Source: Ophiura sarsii (Eukaryota > Echinodermata > Ophiuroidea > Amphilepidida > Ophiuridae). Taken from it: DNA of 64,000 nt. The position numbers were made by a program, and so were the translations under genes. Positions 1-11,400 of this stretch are shown here, piece after piece. The stretch covers positions 64,147,431 through 64,211,430 of the forward strand of contig CM069442.1 in assembly GCA_035610835.1 (NCBI GenBank). The letters run 5' to 3'. The stretch's first letter is position 1. Each line of letters begins with the position of its first letter. The notes beneath the pieces are model-generated. The model saw only the letters and a list, made by a program, of their open reading frames with translations. It had not been told where the DNA came from and did no database searches.

Positions 1-162
1 AATTTGTTATGTAAAGGAAAGAAAAGAAGTATTGAAAGTGAAAATGCATATTTTTATGCGTCGAAAGGAAGGTGAGAAAAGTGCATGCTCAAACAATATT
101 AATGAAAAGGACAGCTTTTTTGACATGCAATGCAATATTGCTTTTTATTTACATTTAATCAG

Positions 163-260
163 GTGAAGAAGAGAAACAGTACTGGGATAAGTTGAGGACG
201 GATCGTATCAACAAATTGAACAGTAAACAGAAGAAGAAAAAGAAGAGAGGAGTTGATAGG
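163..260 (+). CDS. Internal coding exon of an unidentified lysine-rich protein (partial gene)
   Basis: A 98-nt stretch lies between a good acceptor (pyrimidine-rich tract ending in AG at 161-162) and a strong donor (AGG|gtgagc at 260/261). Only one of three frames is open. It starts in phase 1, ends in phase 0 and encodes about 32 residues, with EEEKQYWDKLRTDR followed by INKLNSKQKKKKKRG. The charged, lysine-rich tail resembles a nuclear localisation signal or an RNA-binding tail. I do not recognise the family and could not find a convincing next exon downstream. The rest of the gene probably lies to the left or in repeats to the right. The exon call is inferred from splice sites and the single open frame. 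Confidence 0.55.
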
Positions 261-283
261 GTGAGCGTAAGTAACTAAATGTA

Positions 284-320
284 TGAGCCGGGGGGGGGGG
301 CACTCAACTTTTTTTGACAG
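284..320. repeat. Fragment end of a poly-G/GCACTCAAC transposon family
   Basis: An 11-G run followed by GCACTCAACTTTTTTT matches the terminus of the complete element at 4595-5006 and the small fragment near 45783-45803. Its partner end was not identified, so this is called only as a transposon end. Confidence 0.45.
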
Positions 321-383
321 TTATGTGTAGCGCTGATTTTCATAATGGATGATAAGTGGACTGTTCATCACTGAAAATGGGCT

Positions 384-594
384 CTATTGATGGGGTGACA
401 TGTGACGTCATGCCGGGCATTTGGTTGGCAGTTGTTCTTTGCTTTTAAAACTCGCGCCAAAGCATAATAAGGGGCAATAAGGCATAGTGGACAGTGTTGT
501 GGTTATATGCTGTTCCCTCAAGCATGTATCGACAGTCCAGTCCCATCGACCGTTGCTTTTGTTGATAAACATTGCTGTCACCCCATCTATATAG
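384..594. mobile_element. Short inverted-repeat element (MITE), ATGGGGTGACA family
   Basis: The terminal segment CTATTGATGGGGTGACA at 384-400 is inverted at 576-594 (TGTCACCCCATCTATATAG). Just inside the left end is GTGACGTCATG. The same combination occurs in the element at 58163-58509, so these are two copies of one family. No coding sequence is present. The element lies about 120 bp downstream of the edge exon. Confidence 0.55.
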
Positions 595-2775
595 CGACTA
601 GAGGACGAAAAGTGATTTTAGGTGTTCAAATGGGGGTCTTATGAACTAATTTATAATGCAAAAAGCATGTGTGAGGTCATTTTTTCAACTGACACAGCCA
701 AAAATGTTGAAATTTACTTAAAATAGGTGCCAAATAAAACAACATTTTGAAAATGAGAACGATTTAGGGCATCTAGGGGACATACAAATAGTGGTTGAGG
801 TGTGAAAATATACCCTAGTGTGTGGCTGAAGTGTGAAAGGGGGCCGGGTCTAAAGTGCTGCTAAACACATCCATGCACCCCCTGGGTAGGAGCTTGCTAG
901 GTATTAGCAGAAAATGTGTCGAAAAAATTTTTCAACAATTTTTGGAAAAATTCCAGATTTTTGCAGATTTAGGAAACATTTTAGGTTTAAATAAGCACAA
1001 AAAACCCGACCAACCGACCCTACTTGACAGGTCCGTTTGCCTGTAGAACAGGTTGGTTTTTTTTTCATTGCCTAAGGGGTTAATTTACATCTTTTTATTA
1101 TGTTTTTCTAGTTTATTTTCGAGCTGTTCAAGGACCAGATGATTGCCATTTGATAACCCTTCCATAGGATAAAAATGAACTGCGAGTAAATCCTTGGTTT
1201 TATATTCTTCTGTTTGAGAGCTCTAAATGCCATCAAATAGTTGGTCTAGACTCGATCATCCTGTCTTCCCAATTTTCCACACGGCCCCTGCGAGGGTGCT
1301 CAAGTGTGAAGACTGGAAAAAATACAGTTCTATAAGTGTGCGCTGATAAATTCGTGAAAAAATAAGCTTATTCACGCACCATCAGAGCGCCGGTAGTTTC
1401 ACGCGGCGTTGTACATCGCGTGATGCGATAGGGCGCACGATTTGCCTCCCAGTGGCGCAGCGTGACGATCGTTCAATGCACTGCCTTTGAATTGGACCAA
1501 TCAGGTGGTATTTATGTTGTTGCTGTGTACAAATGTGCATGCTCGGTACTGGTATTTGTCGTGGATTTCCACGACAAACCGCACACTTTTTGGACGTACT
1601 ATTTTCCCAGTCCCTATATTTGGTCCGCCATTTTTAAAGATGGCGGCCATATAGAGGGACGCGGGTACCCAGTCTATGGTTGGTCTAGGGGTCTACTTCA
1701 ATGGTGTAGCCAGTGAGCCTGTATACATTAAAGTGTTCTCATGTGTCTGGTGAGCATTTGATGAAAAACCCCTTCAACATGAAAAATAAGGGAAATCGTA
1801 ACACTAACAGTATAGACCATTTGAAATAGAGATCGGAAAAGTTTGGAAAAACAGGTCACGTGGACTAGGTGCCGCTGCGTAGTGTTTTTCGCAACGGTTG
1901 ATCGCATTCATAGCATTGGTTAATCGCCTAGTAGTTTACTATTTTTACATACAAGCGAAGCGTACACCCATGAGAAGTAAAACTAGTAGTGAGACTATTT
2001 TGTTTTTATCAACACTGGTGTCGATACCGGCACCTTCAAAATGTATCGAGTTAAAGGTAAAATGTAAAGGTATTACCCTGAATCTCTTTGTTACTGGAAC
2101 ATCGCAAAATACAACTTTGGGAGGGAGACAATCGCTCACCAATACCAGCGCAATCCACACATGGGTTATTAAAGACACCCGATTGAAAACTTGTTTGTTT
2201 TTCTGTGGATGACTCGGAGTCATCCACTGATGTCAAAAACACTTGGCTAATCGGAAACATTTGGAACCGATGAGTATTTACGGATTTGAAATGGTCTATA
2301 GTAACATAGATCTTAATATCTGGAATCACATAGTGTCTTTGCAAATATGTTTGGCTATCTAAATGAACTTCTAATTCATACCTGCCAACTGTTCCGATTT
2401 TATCGGAATCGTCCAGATTTTCAATTTTCCAGCTTGCAAATAATTAGAATATTCTGATTTCTGAAGATTCCAGCAACAACAACAAATTGCAGCAAAAGTA
2501 ATTATGTACGCCGTAGCAAACCCTGCCTGGAGAAAACAACCCCGCTAGGGCATTGAGGCAGCAAGTGTCTTGATTTCTGGGATTACAAGTATCCCTGTGA
2601 CCTTCTTGAGTATTGTTATTCACTCTTGAAAGTAATTTTGTTTTTACTTAATAGATTGCATTGACACCAACATAGCATTATAACAAAGTATTTTCTGTAC
2701 TGTTTTATCTTTTTCCCTACAGCTACTGTGTAAAGCGGACAAAGTGTCCTTCAACAATGCAAGTAAAGGCAGCCA

Positions 2776-3900
2776 TGTTTTCTTTGAAGAGGATGACTAG
2801 AGTCAATCTACAGGAAGGAGAACTGCTTTATTGGTATTTTATACATACATCAATGTGCCCTTAATGTGCTTAAAGGGGCAGTGTCTTGTTTGAAAAGGAT
2901 GATTAGAGTCAATCTACAGGAAGGTGAAGCTGACTTATTGGTATTTTATACAAACATCAATATTCCCTTAATGTGCTTAAAGGGGCAGTGTCTTGTTTGA
3001 AAATGATGACTATAGTATATTTGTCTATCACGAGACAGTGACGTAGCTGCGTCATTATCTAATTGCAGTACATAAAGGAGTGCACCTACTCGAAGCGCTG
3101 GCGCATACACTCACACATAACAAGGCGGAAGACGCATACGCGTAGAAAGGCGGAAGATATAGATGTGCGTAAATGTTGTGCCTGTATAGTTTTGTCACTG
3201 TCCAGAGGAAGGTAAATAGCCAATCTACAGGAAGGAGAAGCTGACTTATTGGTATTTTATACAAACATCAGGGTGCCCTTAAATGTGCTTAAAGGGGCAG
3301 TGTCTTCTTTGAAGAGGATGACTATAGTCTATTTGTCTATCAAGAGACAGTGACGTAACTGCGTCATTATCTTATTGCAGTACATTCATCTACTTGAAGC
3401 GCTGTCGCATACACTCACACATAGAAAGGCGGAAGACATACCTGTGCGTAAATGTTGCGCCTGTATAGTTTTGTCGCTGTCCAGAGGAAGGTAAATAGAG
3501 TATAGAGTCAGGGGCAGTGTTTTGTTTGAAGAGGATGACTAGAGTCAATAAGGTTTATCGCGAATAAAAAAAAAGCCATTGATTATCCTTTTCTGTTGCA
3601 TTGTGGGATTGCAAAGGGACAAAATCTGCCCCATTCTGGATCCCACAATGCATCAGAAAAGGATAATCAATGTTTTTTCCCCGATTGGCGATAAGGCTTA
3701 TCTACAGGAAGGTGAAGCTGACTTATTGGTATTTTTATACAAACATCAGGGTGCCCTTAAATGTGCTTAAAGGGGCAGTGTCTTGTTTGAAGAGGATGAC
3801 TAGAGTCAATCTACAGGAAGGTAAAGCTGACTTATTGGTATTTTATACAAACATCAGGGTGCCCTTAAATGTGCTTAAAGGGGTAGTGTCTTCTCTGCAA
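2776..3900. repeat. Tandem repeat of about 107-bp monomers with a higher-order insert
   Basis: Monomers begin near GATGACTAGAGTCAATC, run through ACTTATTGGTATTTTATAC and end at TTAAAGGGGCAGTGTC. Full monomers start near 2786, 2893 and 3790. Two of them carry a roughly 200-bp insert (about 3005-3215 and 3320-3500) containing GACGTA-CTGCGTCATTATCT and the AAAGGCGGAAGA motif, so there is a higher-order unit. The same array is repeated at 10096-11220. It is non-coding. Confidence 0.85.
3550..3699. mobile_element. 150-bp fold-back element inserted in a tandem monomer
   Basis: The ends AAGGTTTATCG and CGATAAGGCTT enclose long inverted arms (AGCCATTGATTATCC pairs with GGATAATCAATG; GCATTGTGGGAT pairs with ATCCCACAATGC). 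Neighbouring monomers give the empty site GAGTCA-AT-CTACAGG, so the insertion duplicated AT. An identical copy is at 10870-11019, and a relative with longer arms is at 31971-32126. No coding sequence. Confidence 0.8.
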
Positions 3901-4594
3901 CTTGCATGAATACTTTGTCTTAGCGACCCGCACGCATTTTAAAATGAGCTTTCATGTGTAGCGCTACGTAACGGGCGGCAGTCATTTTTAGATACTCGGC
4001 AACTTTGTGACTAAGAACACACATCAACTAACTTTGTGAAGTTAATAGATAAAGAGAACACAAGCGTACAATGTGCATTGATCATGTCTGATTACTTTTA
4101 TTAAAAAGGCAAAAGCAAAACTATTGAATATATTTGTATTTTTATAAAATTTAAAAAAATCAAAAATAAATCGCATAGGACATAGCTCTTTATAATTTAT
4201 TGTAAAAAAGCAAAAGCAAAAAAAAAGCAAAGCACAAAGCTTTTTAGCCAAAAGGTGCTGAGACAAAGTATTTAATTTTTTTGGCCTTAGTTCTTACAGA
4301 TTGCAATGCTTATGGAGAAATTAGAGATTATGATCATTTCAACCCCCCCCCCCCCATACCTTAAGTACAGCGTCATTATCAATTTGAGATAAACCCACTG
4401 TTCATATGCAAATTACTAGGATGATGCGTCTTATTTGGAAACCACTGTATGAAGTATACGAACGTAAACAAAACTGCATGCACAACACGTACGCTTGACA
4501 TGACTTTTGACAAGCAAGTTATCCTTATATTATAAAAGTATATAAACAGGAACGGTAGGAAAGTTTTATTTTACCAATCACAACGGTTTTAGTC

Positions 4595-5006
4595 CCGGGG
4601 GGGGGGGGGGCACTGACATTGGAATAGGGTATAGGTTTGTGCCGCGCTGAAGACCCCCCTTTTCACCCTCTGCTGCTAGCTCTTATGAACCCCCTTTTGA
4701 GCCTGCATCAGTTCTTAAGACCCCAATTTTATTGAAAATTCAAAAATCGCGAAATGTTGCGTTCCAAAGCCCCATTTCTTCAAAAATTTTGCGTTCTAAA
4801 ACCCAAAAATGTTGAAAATTTGCGTTCTTGCTAATCAAAATTGAACTATAGGCCAGTTCTCAAGACCTACTTTTTTGAAAAAAATCAGTTCCTAAGACCC
4901 TATTTTTCGTCATAAAATCCACTCAGTTCAGTTCTATAGCCCCCCTTTTTGAGACCTTGGGCGGCACACCCCTACCCAAAAAAAAGTTGAGTGCCCCCCA
5001 CCCGGG
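4595..5006. mobile_element. 412-bp non-autonomous DNA transposon with 8-bp TSD
   Basis: The left end is CC followed by a G run and GCACTGACATTGG. The right end is AAAAGTTGAGTGCCCCCCACCC-GGG. The flanking 8-mer TTTTAGTC occurs at 4587-4594 and 5007-5014. The interior holds imperfect repeats of the type GCGTTC..AAACCC..TTGAAAATT. The 8-bp duplication suggests the hAT superfamily. No transposase is encoded. Confidence 0.8.
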
Positions 5007-5264
5007 TTTTAGTCCCTTTGAATTACGATAATAAAGTTTTCAAGTTCATGCGTCGTACAAATAATTTCTCCACTGTATGAGACGGCACAAACAGCTTTCA
5101 CTGAAGCGATTAGAGATTGAACAGCACCCACAAGAAGCTGTTTAAAATGCTAATCCCTTCATTGTTTTAATTTAGAAGTATGGGGATCAGCAATGCTTAA
5201 GAAATGAGATGCTTGAATTGCTCTATACTAAATATATCTTTATCAATGACTTTGCCAAAACAAT

Positions 5265-5318
5265 TAGTCTAGTGGCCACGCTCTAGCACTCACACGCAGG
5301 AATCCCGGGTTCAATTCC
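5265..5318 (+). repeat. tRNA-derived (SINE-head-like) sequence with A and B boxes
   Basis: TAGTCTAGTGG at 5265-5275 fits a pol III A box. GGTTCAATTCC at 5308-5318 fits a B box, at tRNA-like spacing. The segment between them, ending CTCACACGC, resembles a tRNA anticodon region, but the anticodon stem does not pair. This is a decayed tRNA or SINE head, not a working tRNA. No SINE tail was recognised. Confidence 0.45.
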
Positions 5319-7504
5319 TCAACCAACGTACCATTATATATGCTGTTTTTTGTAACATTTGTCTGCAGCGTTCATAGTTTACCTCGCGGGATCTGAACAA
5401 TAGAAAAGCCTCTATCTGTTATATTTTGTAGTATTATGGGATAAATGCTGAAGCTGCTGTGTGTTTGAACCAAGCATATTGTTGGGTCTGTAATGGATTA
5501 CTGGGGTTCAATACCTCAGATCATGTTCTGAAAATGTGAGTTTACTATTGCAGGAAATTTCTTATGCACAGTGTAACCAGGTTTTGAAGAGATTTGATGT
5601 ATTAGGCTAATGAAATGGTTAGGTTCCTGTCACCGCCCGCATCAAGTTCTCTTGTTTAAAAATACTTTTATAATTTTGTGCATATTCAATGTAACATTGA
5701 AATTATGTGACGATTACTTTAACAGTACACATCTAGTAGCTCCAAAGATAGCAGTAACAAGAGAGGTTGTGGCAGCCATCTTTGATTGATATATTCATGT
5801 ATATCTTCATTTTGACTAGCACAATAATTATATACATTGATAAACGCATTTGTCAATATTTCTGATTAGAATTTGAAGGCACAGTAAGCTTTTATCTGGT
5901 AAATTTTATGATTTTAGCAATTTTTGGCTGAGTTAAAATTATCTGCCATCTGCGCATGCGCAGATTTTCTGTAAATTTCATGTGAATAAGTTCAGATAAA
6001 TGGGTTAATTGCTTGTTTTTCTTCCTAAATTGTTTGATTTTCCGCAATAACAGTGCTTCAATGACTGGGCATTTTTCAATGAAAATGGGCTATTTGAAAT
6101 ACTGATATTTGTATACTGTTTATTCAATTGCTTTTCCTTACATTTTCCTTTTATACTACACATTTCAAATTACACAGGGATTAAAGTTAATTGTCTTTTG
6201 TATCATAATTATGCCCCCCCCCCCCCCCCCCAAATAAATAAATCGGGATTTACCTGCTTCTGATGTCATGTTATGCAATCTTCTTACCACATGTTTCATT
6301 TAAACAATTCAAATTTCCCGCAAAATAATTGATTTAGCAGTGTCCCAAGTGTACTAACTTTGAGCTAGTGCTATGACGTCATAGATCATACTTGGAGATC
6401 CAAAGGTGTGTTGTTTGAAAGACAAAGGTTCATACTTTGTATTGATTGCATTGTCTCTCAATAGAATCACCCATGCATCCCATACCATGATCACTTTCAT
6501 TATTTACTGACTGCCCCTCGTATGCATGGCTGTTAAAACCCCATATTTAAAAAAATAAACACTCTCTTGCCCAAAGACTCATATTTAATGGTAATAATTT
6601 AAAAATGTCTCCCCCCCCCCCCATACCCCTTTTTTGAAAAATGTTGCAAATTTGTCTCACCTTTTGAACCACTTATTTCGTCACTTTGGAAACCTCTCAA
6701 CCGTTGACCCATTGTTGGCCGTCCTCTCTTGCTTAGTGCTCCAGGTTTTGTAAGTGCCACCTTTACACCCATGTGGAGTAGCATTTCATACCAAAATGCC
6801 CCCAGGGATGCAATTGTTCGTATCGAGTTTTGTACATTTATAGCACAACATTTGTTATACAACGAAAATAAGCAGACTGTGCACATTGAAGGGAAATAAA
6901 AATGTCTAGTTTCCACCAGAATCTGGTGAATAATTCTGTTTTATTGTCTATTGAATTGTGTACTTTTACATTAGTTTTAGGCACAAGCGTAATAGGCATT
7001 TCTCAAACTGGAGGTTTTAAAGCTCACCTTTTGAGATATGTCGCAACCACAACAAAAAATGCAATCAGCTCCTATTAGGTGCCTAGCCATGAAGACCCTT
7101 TGTCTAATAAGCAGTTGTGACATGCTGACACTGCTCTGAACTTCAAGCGCTCTCAGTTGTCGGGTTCGTGGTGTTCAGCAAAGCTGGCATTACTTTAGGC
7201 CAGGTTTTCTTGCAAAAAACCCGAAAGAAGCAGCTACTACCCCAAAAGTGCTCTTTCCATACATAAAAGGATCGGAAAATAGGTCTCAAGATTAAGCTGC
7301 CCGGTTAGAGCATTGTAGTGGTAGGTTGTCAGAACAAGGATAGTGCGAGCTCAGGTTATTCAATTATTCATTACTAATGTTTAAAACCTCACCGCACAGC
7401 TGCCAAAACCACAATAGCAGGTTGGCTTGTTGTGACTATCAGGGCACCCAAAGCATTGCTTAAGATTTATTTGTATTGTAACGTTGTCTTGATTATTATT
7501 ACAG

Positions 7505-7612
7505 ACAAGCCTGGCATACGGGAGGCTTGGGCGGTACCAAATCACAATTTATGAAAATCAGACGAGGTTTCCTACAGGTCCCACACCACCAAATCAGTGT
7601 CCTATTGCTTTG
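7505..7612 (+). other. Exon-like block recurring throughout the poly-C array
   Basis: After TTATTATTACAG there is an open phase-0 frame reading TSLAYGRLGRYQITIYENQ and then RFPTGPTPPNQCPIAL, followed by a possible donor GTAAAG. The block recurs at about 12440, 14513, 21943, 22918, 23829, 25142 and 26036. Several copies are truncated after TTTCCTACA, and substitutions include amino-acid changes. It could be a fossil duplicated exon, but coding function is not supported. Confidence 0.3.
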
Positions 7613-8430
7613 TGTGGTAAAGAGGTCAAGTTTGTGTTAATGTTTTTCACCTTTAGAGCAAACTGCTTCATTCAAATCATTGTTTTCATTGAAGATCTAG
7701 ATGTCTTTTGCTTAAAAACAATCACTTTTGTGTGGGGTAACCAGCATTTTTGTCTCGCTACGGGCCAATGATATCTATCTTAGGTACGACAGGCTGCCTA
7801 TATTCTTAGATCAGGGGTTTTAGCTCTAAATTGCTGGAAACAGTGAAATTGTGTAAAATGATACCATTGAAGAAAAAGCTAGAGATTTTGGGCCTAATGT
7901 GGAGGAAATAACCTACAAATGCCAAATTATGAAACATTTTGGTACATTTACAGCACTTTTTACCTTTCTAGGATGTTAAATTTAGACTTATGGTGGGGTC
8001 TCTCTTAATTTCAAACACTGCCGTGTATGGCCAAAATGCAAAATATTATTTGGTGGTGTGGACTCTACATGAGAGGAATTTATCTTTAAATGTTGTTTGT
8101 AGTGTTTGTGCAATATTAATACATCTTTGGAGTCCTTTTCTTCATATATCTAAGCAAGCATTTTACTTTAATTTAGGTGTTTGGTATTGTAGGTACTATT
8201 TTATCAAGTTTGCTATCTACTGAAGATAGCAGCATATTGCTACAAAATAGTATGCAGAAATTTAGAGTTATTTCATTTGGAGTGCCCAAATTTTTTACTC
8301 ATAAAACTATGTTAATTGTATCAAAGACAAGCTATAACACTTATAGGCTAAATGGTTCATCTCTTTATACCCCCCCCCCCCCCCCCCCCCCCCATGATGA
8401 AGTCACAATTATTGTGACAAGTGGGGAATC

Positions 8431-11400
8431 GTTTATTTTCGAGCTGTTCAAGGACCAGATGATTGCCATTTGATAACCCTTCCATAGGATAAAAATGAAC
8501 TGCGAGTAAATCCTTGGTTTTATATTCTTCTGTTTGAGAGCTCTAAATGCCATCAAATAGTTGGTCTAGACTCGATCATCCTGTCTTCCCAATTTTCCAC
8601 ACGGCCCCTGCGAGGGTGCTCAAGTGTGAAGACTGGAAAAAATACAGTTCTATAAGTGTGCGCTGATAAATTCGTGAAAAAATAAGCTTATTCACGCACC
8701 ATCAGAGCGCCGGTAGTTTCACGCGGCGTTGTACATCGCGTGATGCGATAGGGCGCACGATTTGCCTCCCAGTGGCGCAGCGTGACGATCGTTCAATGCA
8801 CTGCCTTTGAATTGGACCAATCAGGTGGTATTTATGTTGTTGCTGTGTACAAATGTGCATGCTCGGTACTGGTATTTGTCGTGGATTTCCACGACAAACC
8901 GCACACTTTTTGGACGTACTATTTTCCCAGTCCCTATATTTGGTCCGCCATTTTTAAAGATGGCGGCCATATAGAGGGACGCGGGTACCCAGTCTATGGT
9001 TGGTCTAGGGGTCTACTTCAATGGTGTAGCCAGTGAGCCTGTATACATTAAAGTGTTCTCATGTGTCTGGTGAGCATTTGATGAAAAACCCCTTCAACAT
9101 GAAAAATAAGGGAAATCGTAACACTAACAGTATAGACCATTTGAAATAGAGATCGGAAAAGTTTGGAAAAACAGGTCACGTGGACTAGGTGCCGCTGCGT
9201 AGTGTTTTTCGCAACGGTTGATCGCATTCATAGCATTGGTTAATCGCCTAGTAGTTTACTATTTTTACATACAAGCGAAGCGTACACCCATGAGAAGTAA
9301 AACTAGTAGTGAGACTATTTTGTTTTTATCAACACTGGTGTCGATACCGGCACCTTCAAAATGTATCGAGTTAAAGGTAAAATGTAAAGGTATTACCCTG
9401 AATCTCTTTGTTACTGGAACATCGCAAAATACAACTTTGGGAGGGAGACAATCGCTCACCAATACCAGCGCAATCCACACATGGGTTATTAAAGACACCC
9501 GATTGAAAACTTGTTTGTTTTTCTGTGGATGACTCGGAGTCATCCACTGATGTCAAAAACACTTGGCTAATCGGAAACATTTGGAACCGATGAGTATTTA
9601 CGGATTTGAAATGGTCTATAGTAACATAGATCTTAATATCTGGAATCACATAGTGTCTTTGCAAATATGTTTGGCTATCTAAATGAACTTCTAATTCATA
9701 CCTGCCAACTGTTCCGATTTTATCGGAATCGTCCAGATTTTCAATTTTCCAGCTTGCAAATAATTAGAATATTCTGATTTCTGAAGATTCCAGCAACAAC
9801 AACAAATTGCAGCAAAAGTAATTATGTACGCCGTAGCAAACCCTGCCTGGAGAAAACAACCCCGCTAGGGCATTGAGGCAGCAAGTGTCTTGATTTCTGG
9901 GATTACAAGTATCCCTGTGACCTTCTTGAGTATTGTTATTCACTCTTGAAAGTAATTTTGTTTTTACTTAATAGATTGCATTGACACCAACATAGCATTA
10001 TAACAAAGTATTTTCTGTACTGTTTTATCTTTTTCCCTACAGCTACTGTGTAAAGCGGACAAAGTGTCCTTCAACAATGCAAGTAAAGGCAGCCATGTTT
10101 TCTTTGAAGAGGATGACTAGAGTCAATCTACAGGAAGGAGAACTGCTTTATTGGTATTTTATACATACATCAATGTGCCCTTAATGTGCTTAAAGGGGCA
10201 GTGTCTTGTTTGAAAAGGATGATTAGAGTCAATCTACAGGAAGGTGAAGCTGACTTATTGGTATTTTATACAAACATCAATATTCCCTTAATGTGCTTAA
10301 AGGGGCAGTGTCTTGTTTGAAAATGATGACTATAGTATATTTGTCTATCACGAGACAGTGACGTAGCTGCGTCATTATCTAATTGCAGTACATAAAGGAG
10401 TGCACCTACTCGAAGCGCTGGCGCATACACTCACACATAACAAGGCGGAAGACGCATACGCGTAGAAAGGCGGAAGATATAGATGTGCGTAAATGTTGTG
10501 CCTGTATAGTTTTGTCACTGTCCAGAGGAAGGTAAATAGCCAATCTACAGGAAGGAGAAGCTGACTTATTGGTATTTTATACAAACATCAGGGTGCCCTT
10601 AAATGTGCTTAAAGGGGCAGTGTCTTCTTTGAAGAGGATGACTATAGTCTATTTGTCTATCAAGAGACAGTGACGTAACTGCGTCATTATCTTATTGCAG
10701 TACATTCATCTACTTGAAGCGCTGTCGCATACACTCACACATAGAAAGGCGGAAGACATACCTGTGCGTAAATGTTGCGCCTGTATAGTTTTGTCGCTGT
10801 CCAGAGGAAGGTAAATAGAGTATAGAGTCAGGGGCAGTGTTTTGTTTGAAGAGGATGACTAGAGTCAATAAGGTTTATCGCGAATAAAAAAAAAGCCATT
10901 GATTATCCTTTTCTGTTGCATTGTGGGATTGCAAAGGGACAAAATCTGCCCCATTCTGGATCCCACAATGCATCAGAAAAGGATAATCAATGTTTTTTCC
11001 CCGATTGGCGATAAGGCTTATCTACAGGAAGGTGAAGCTGACTTATTGGTATTTTTATACAAACATCAGGGTGCCCTTAAATGTGCTTAAAGGGGCAGTG
11101 TCTTGTTTGAAGAGGATGACTAGAGTCAATCTACAGGAAGGTAAAGCTGACTTATTGGTATTTTATACAAACATCAGGGTGCCCTTAAATGTGCTTAAAG
11201 GGGTAGTGTCTTCTCTGCAACTTGCATGAATACTTTGTCTTAGCGACCCGCACGCATTTTAAAATGAGCTTTCATGTGTAGCGCTACGTAACGGGCGGCA
11301 GTCATTTTTAGATACTCGGCAACTTTGTGACTAAGAACACACATCAACTAACTTTGTGAAGTTAATAGATAAAGAGAACACAAGCGTACAATGTGCATTG

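Larger units (their letters stand above)
4281..6664. other. 2,384-bp block absent from the second duplicate copy
   Basis: The block is bounded by T runs on both sides, leaving a few bases of microhomology at the junction in the second copy. It contains a complete transposon (4595-5006), a tRNA-like sequence (5265-5318), and poly-C runs near 4341, 6213 and 6610. From 5319 to 6200 I see only AT-rich sequence without a supportable gene. Confidence 0.85.
1111..8430. repeat. Segmental duplication, first copy (7,320 bp, full form)
   Basis: Positions 1111-4280 recur at 8431-11600 (offset 7,320) and 6665-8430 recur at 11601-13361 (offset 4,936). I saw no substitution between copies in the lines compared; one poly-C tract differs in length (24 versus 19). 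The first copy contains an extra 2,384-bp block at 4281-6664. The short open frames within both copies are not supported as genes. This is either a very recent tandem duplication or two haplotypes assembled head to tail. Confidence 0.9.

Noticed and set aside
1462..1716. 84-codon open frame duplicated at 8782
   Set aside because: Its repetition only reflects the segmental duplication. No family, splice or conservation evidence.
2776..3900. CRISPR-like array of about 107-bp repeats
   Set aside because: Repeats are contiguous monomers without unique spacers of uniform size, and the context is eukaryotic.
5265..5318. Functional tRNA gene
   Set aside because: Boxes A and B are present, but the anticodon stem and acceptor stem do not pair; kept only as a tRNA-derived repeat.
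8177..8473. 98-codon open frame (VFGIVGTILSS...) in the array
   Set aside because: It runs through a poly-C tract of variable length, and other array copies carry frameshifts and amino-acid changes, so coding selection is not apparent.
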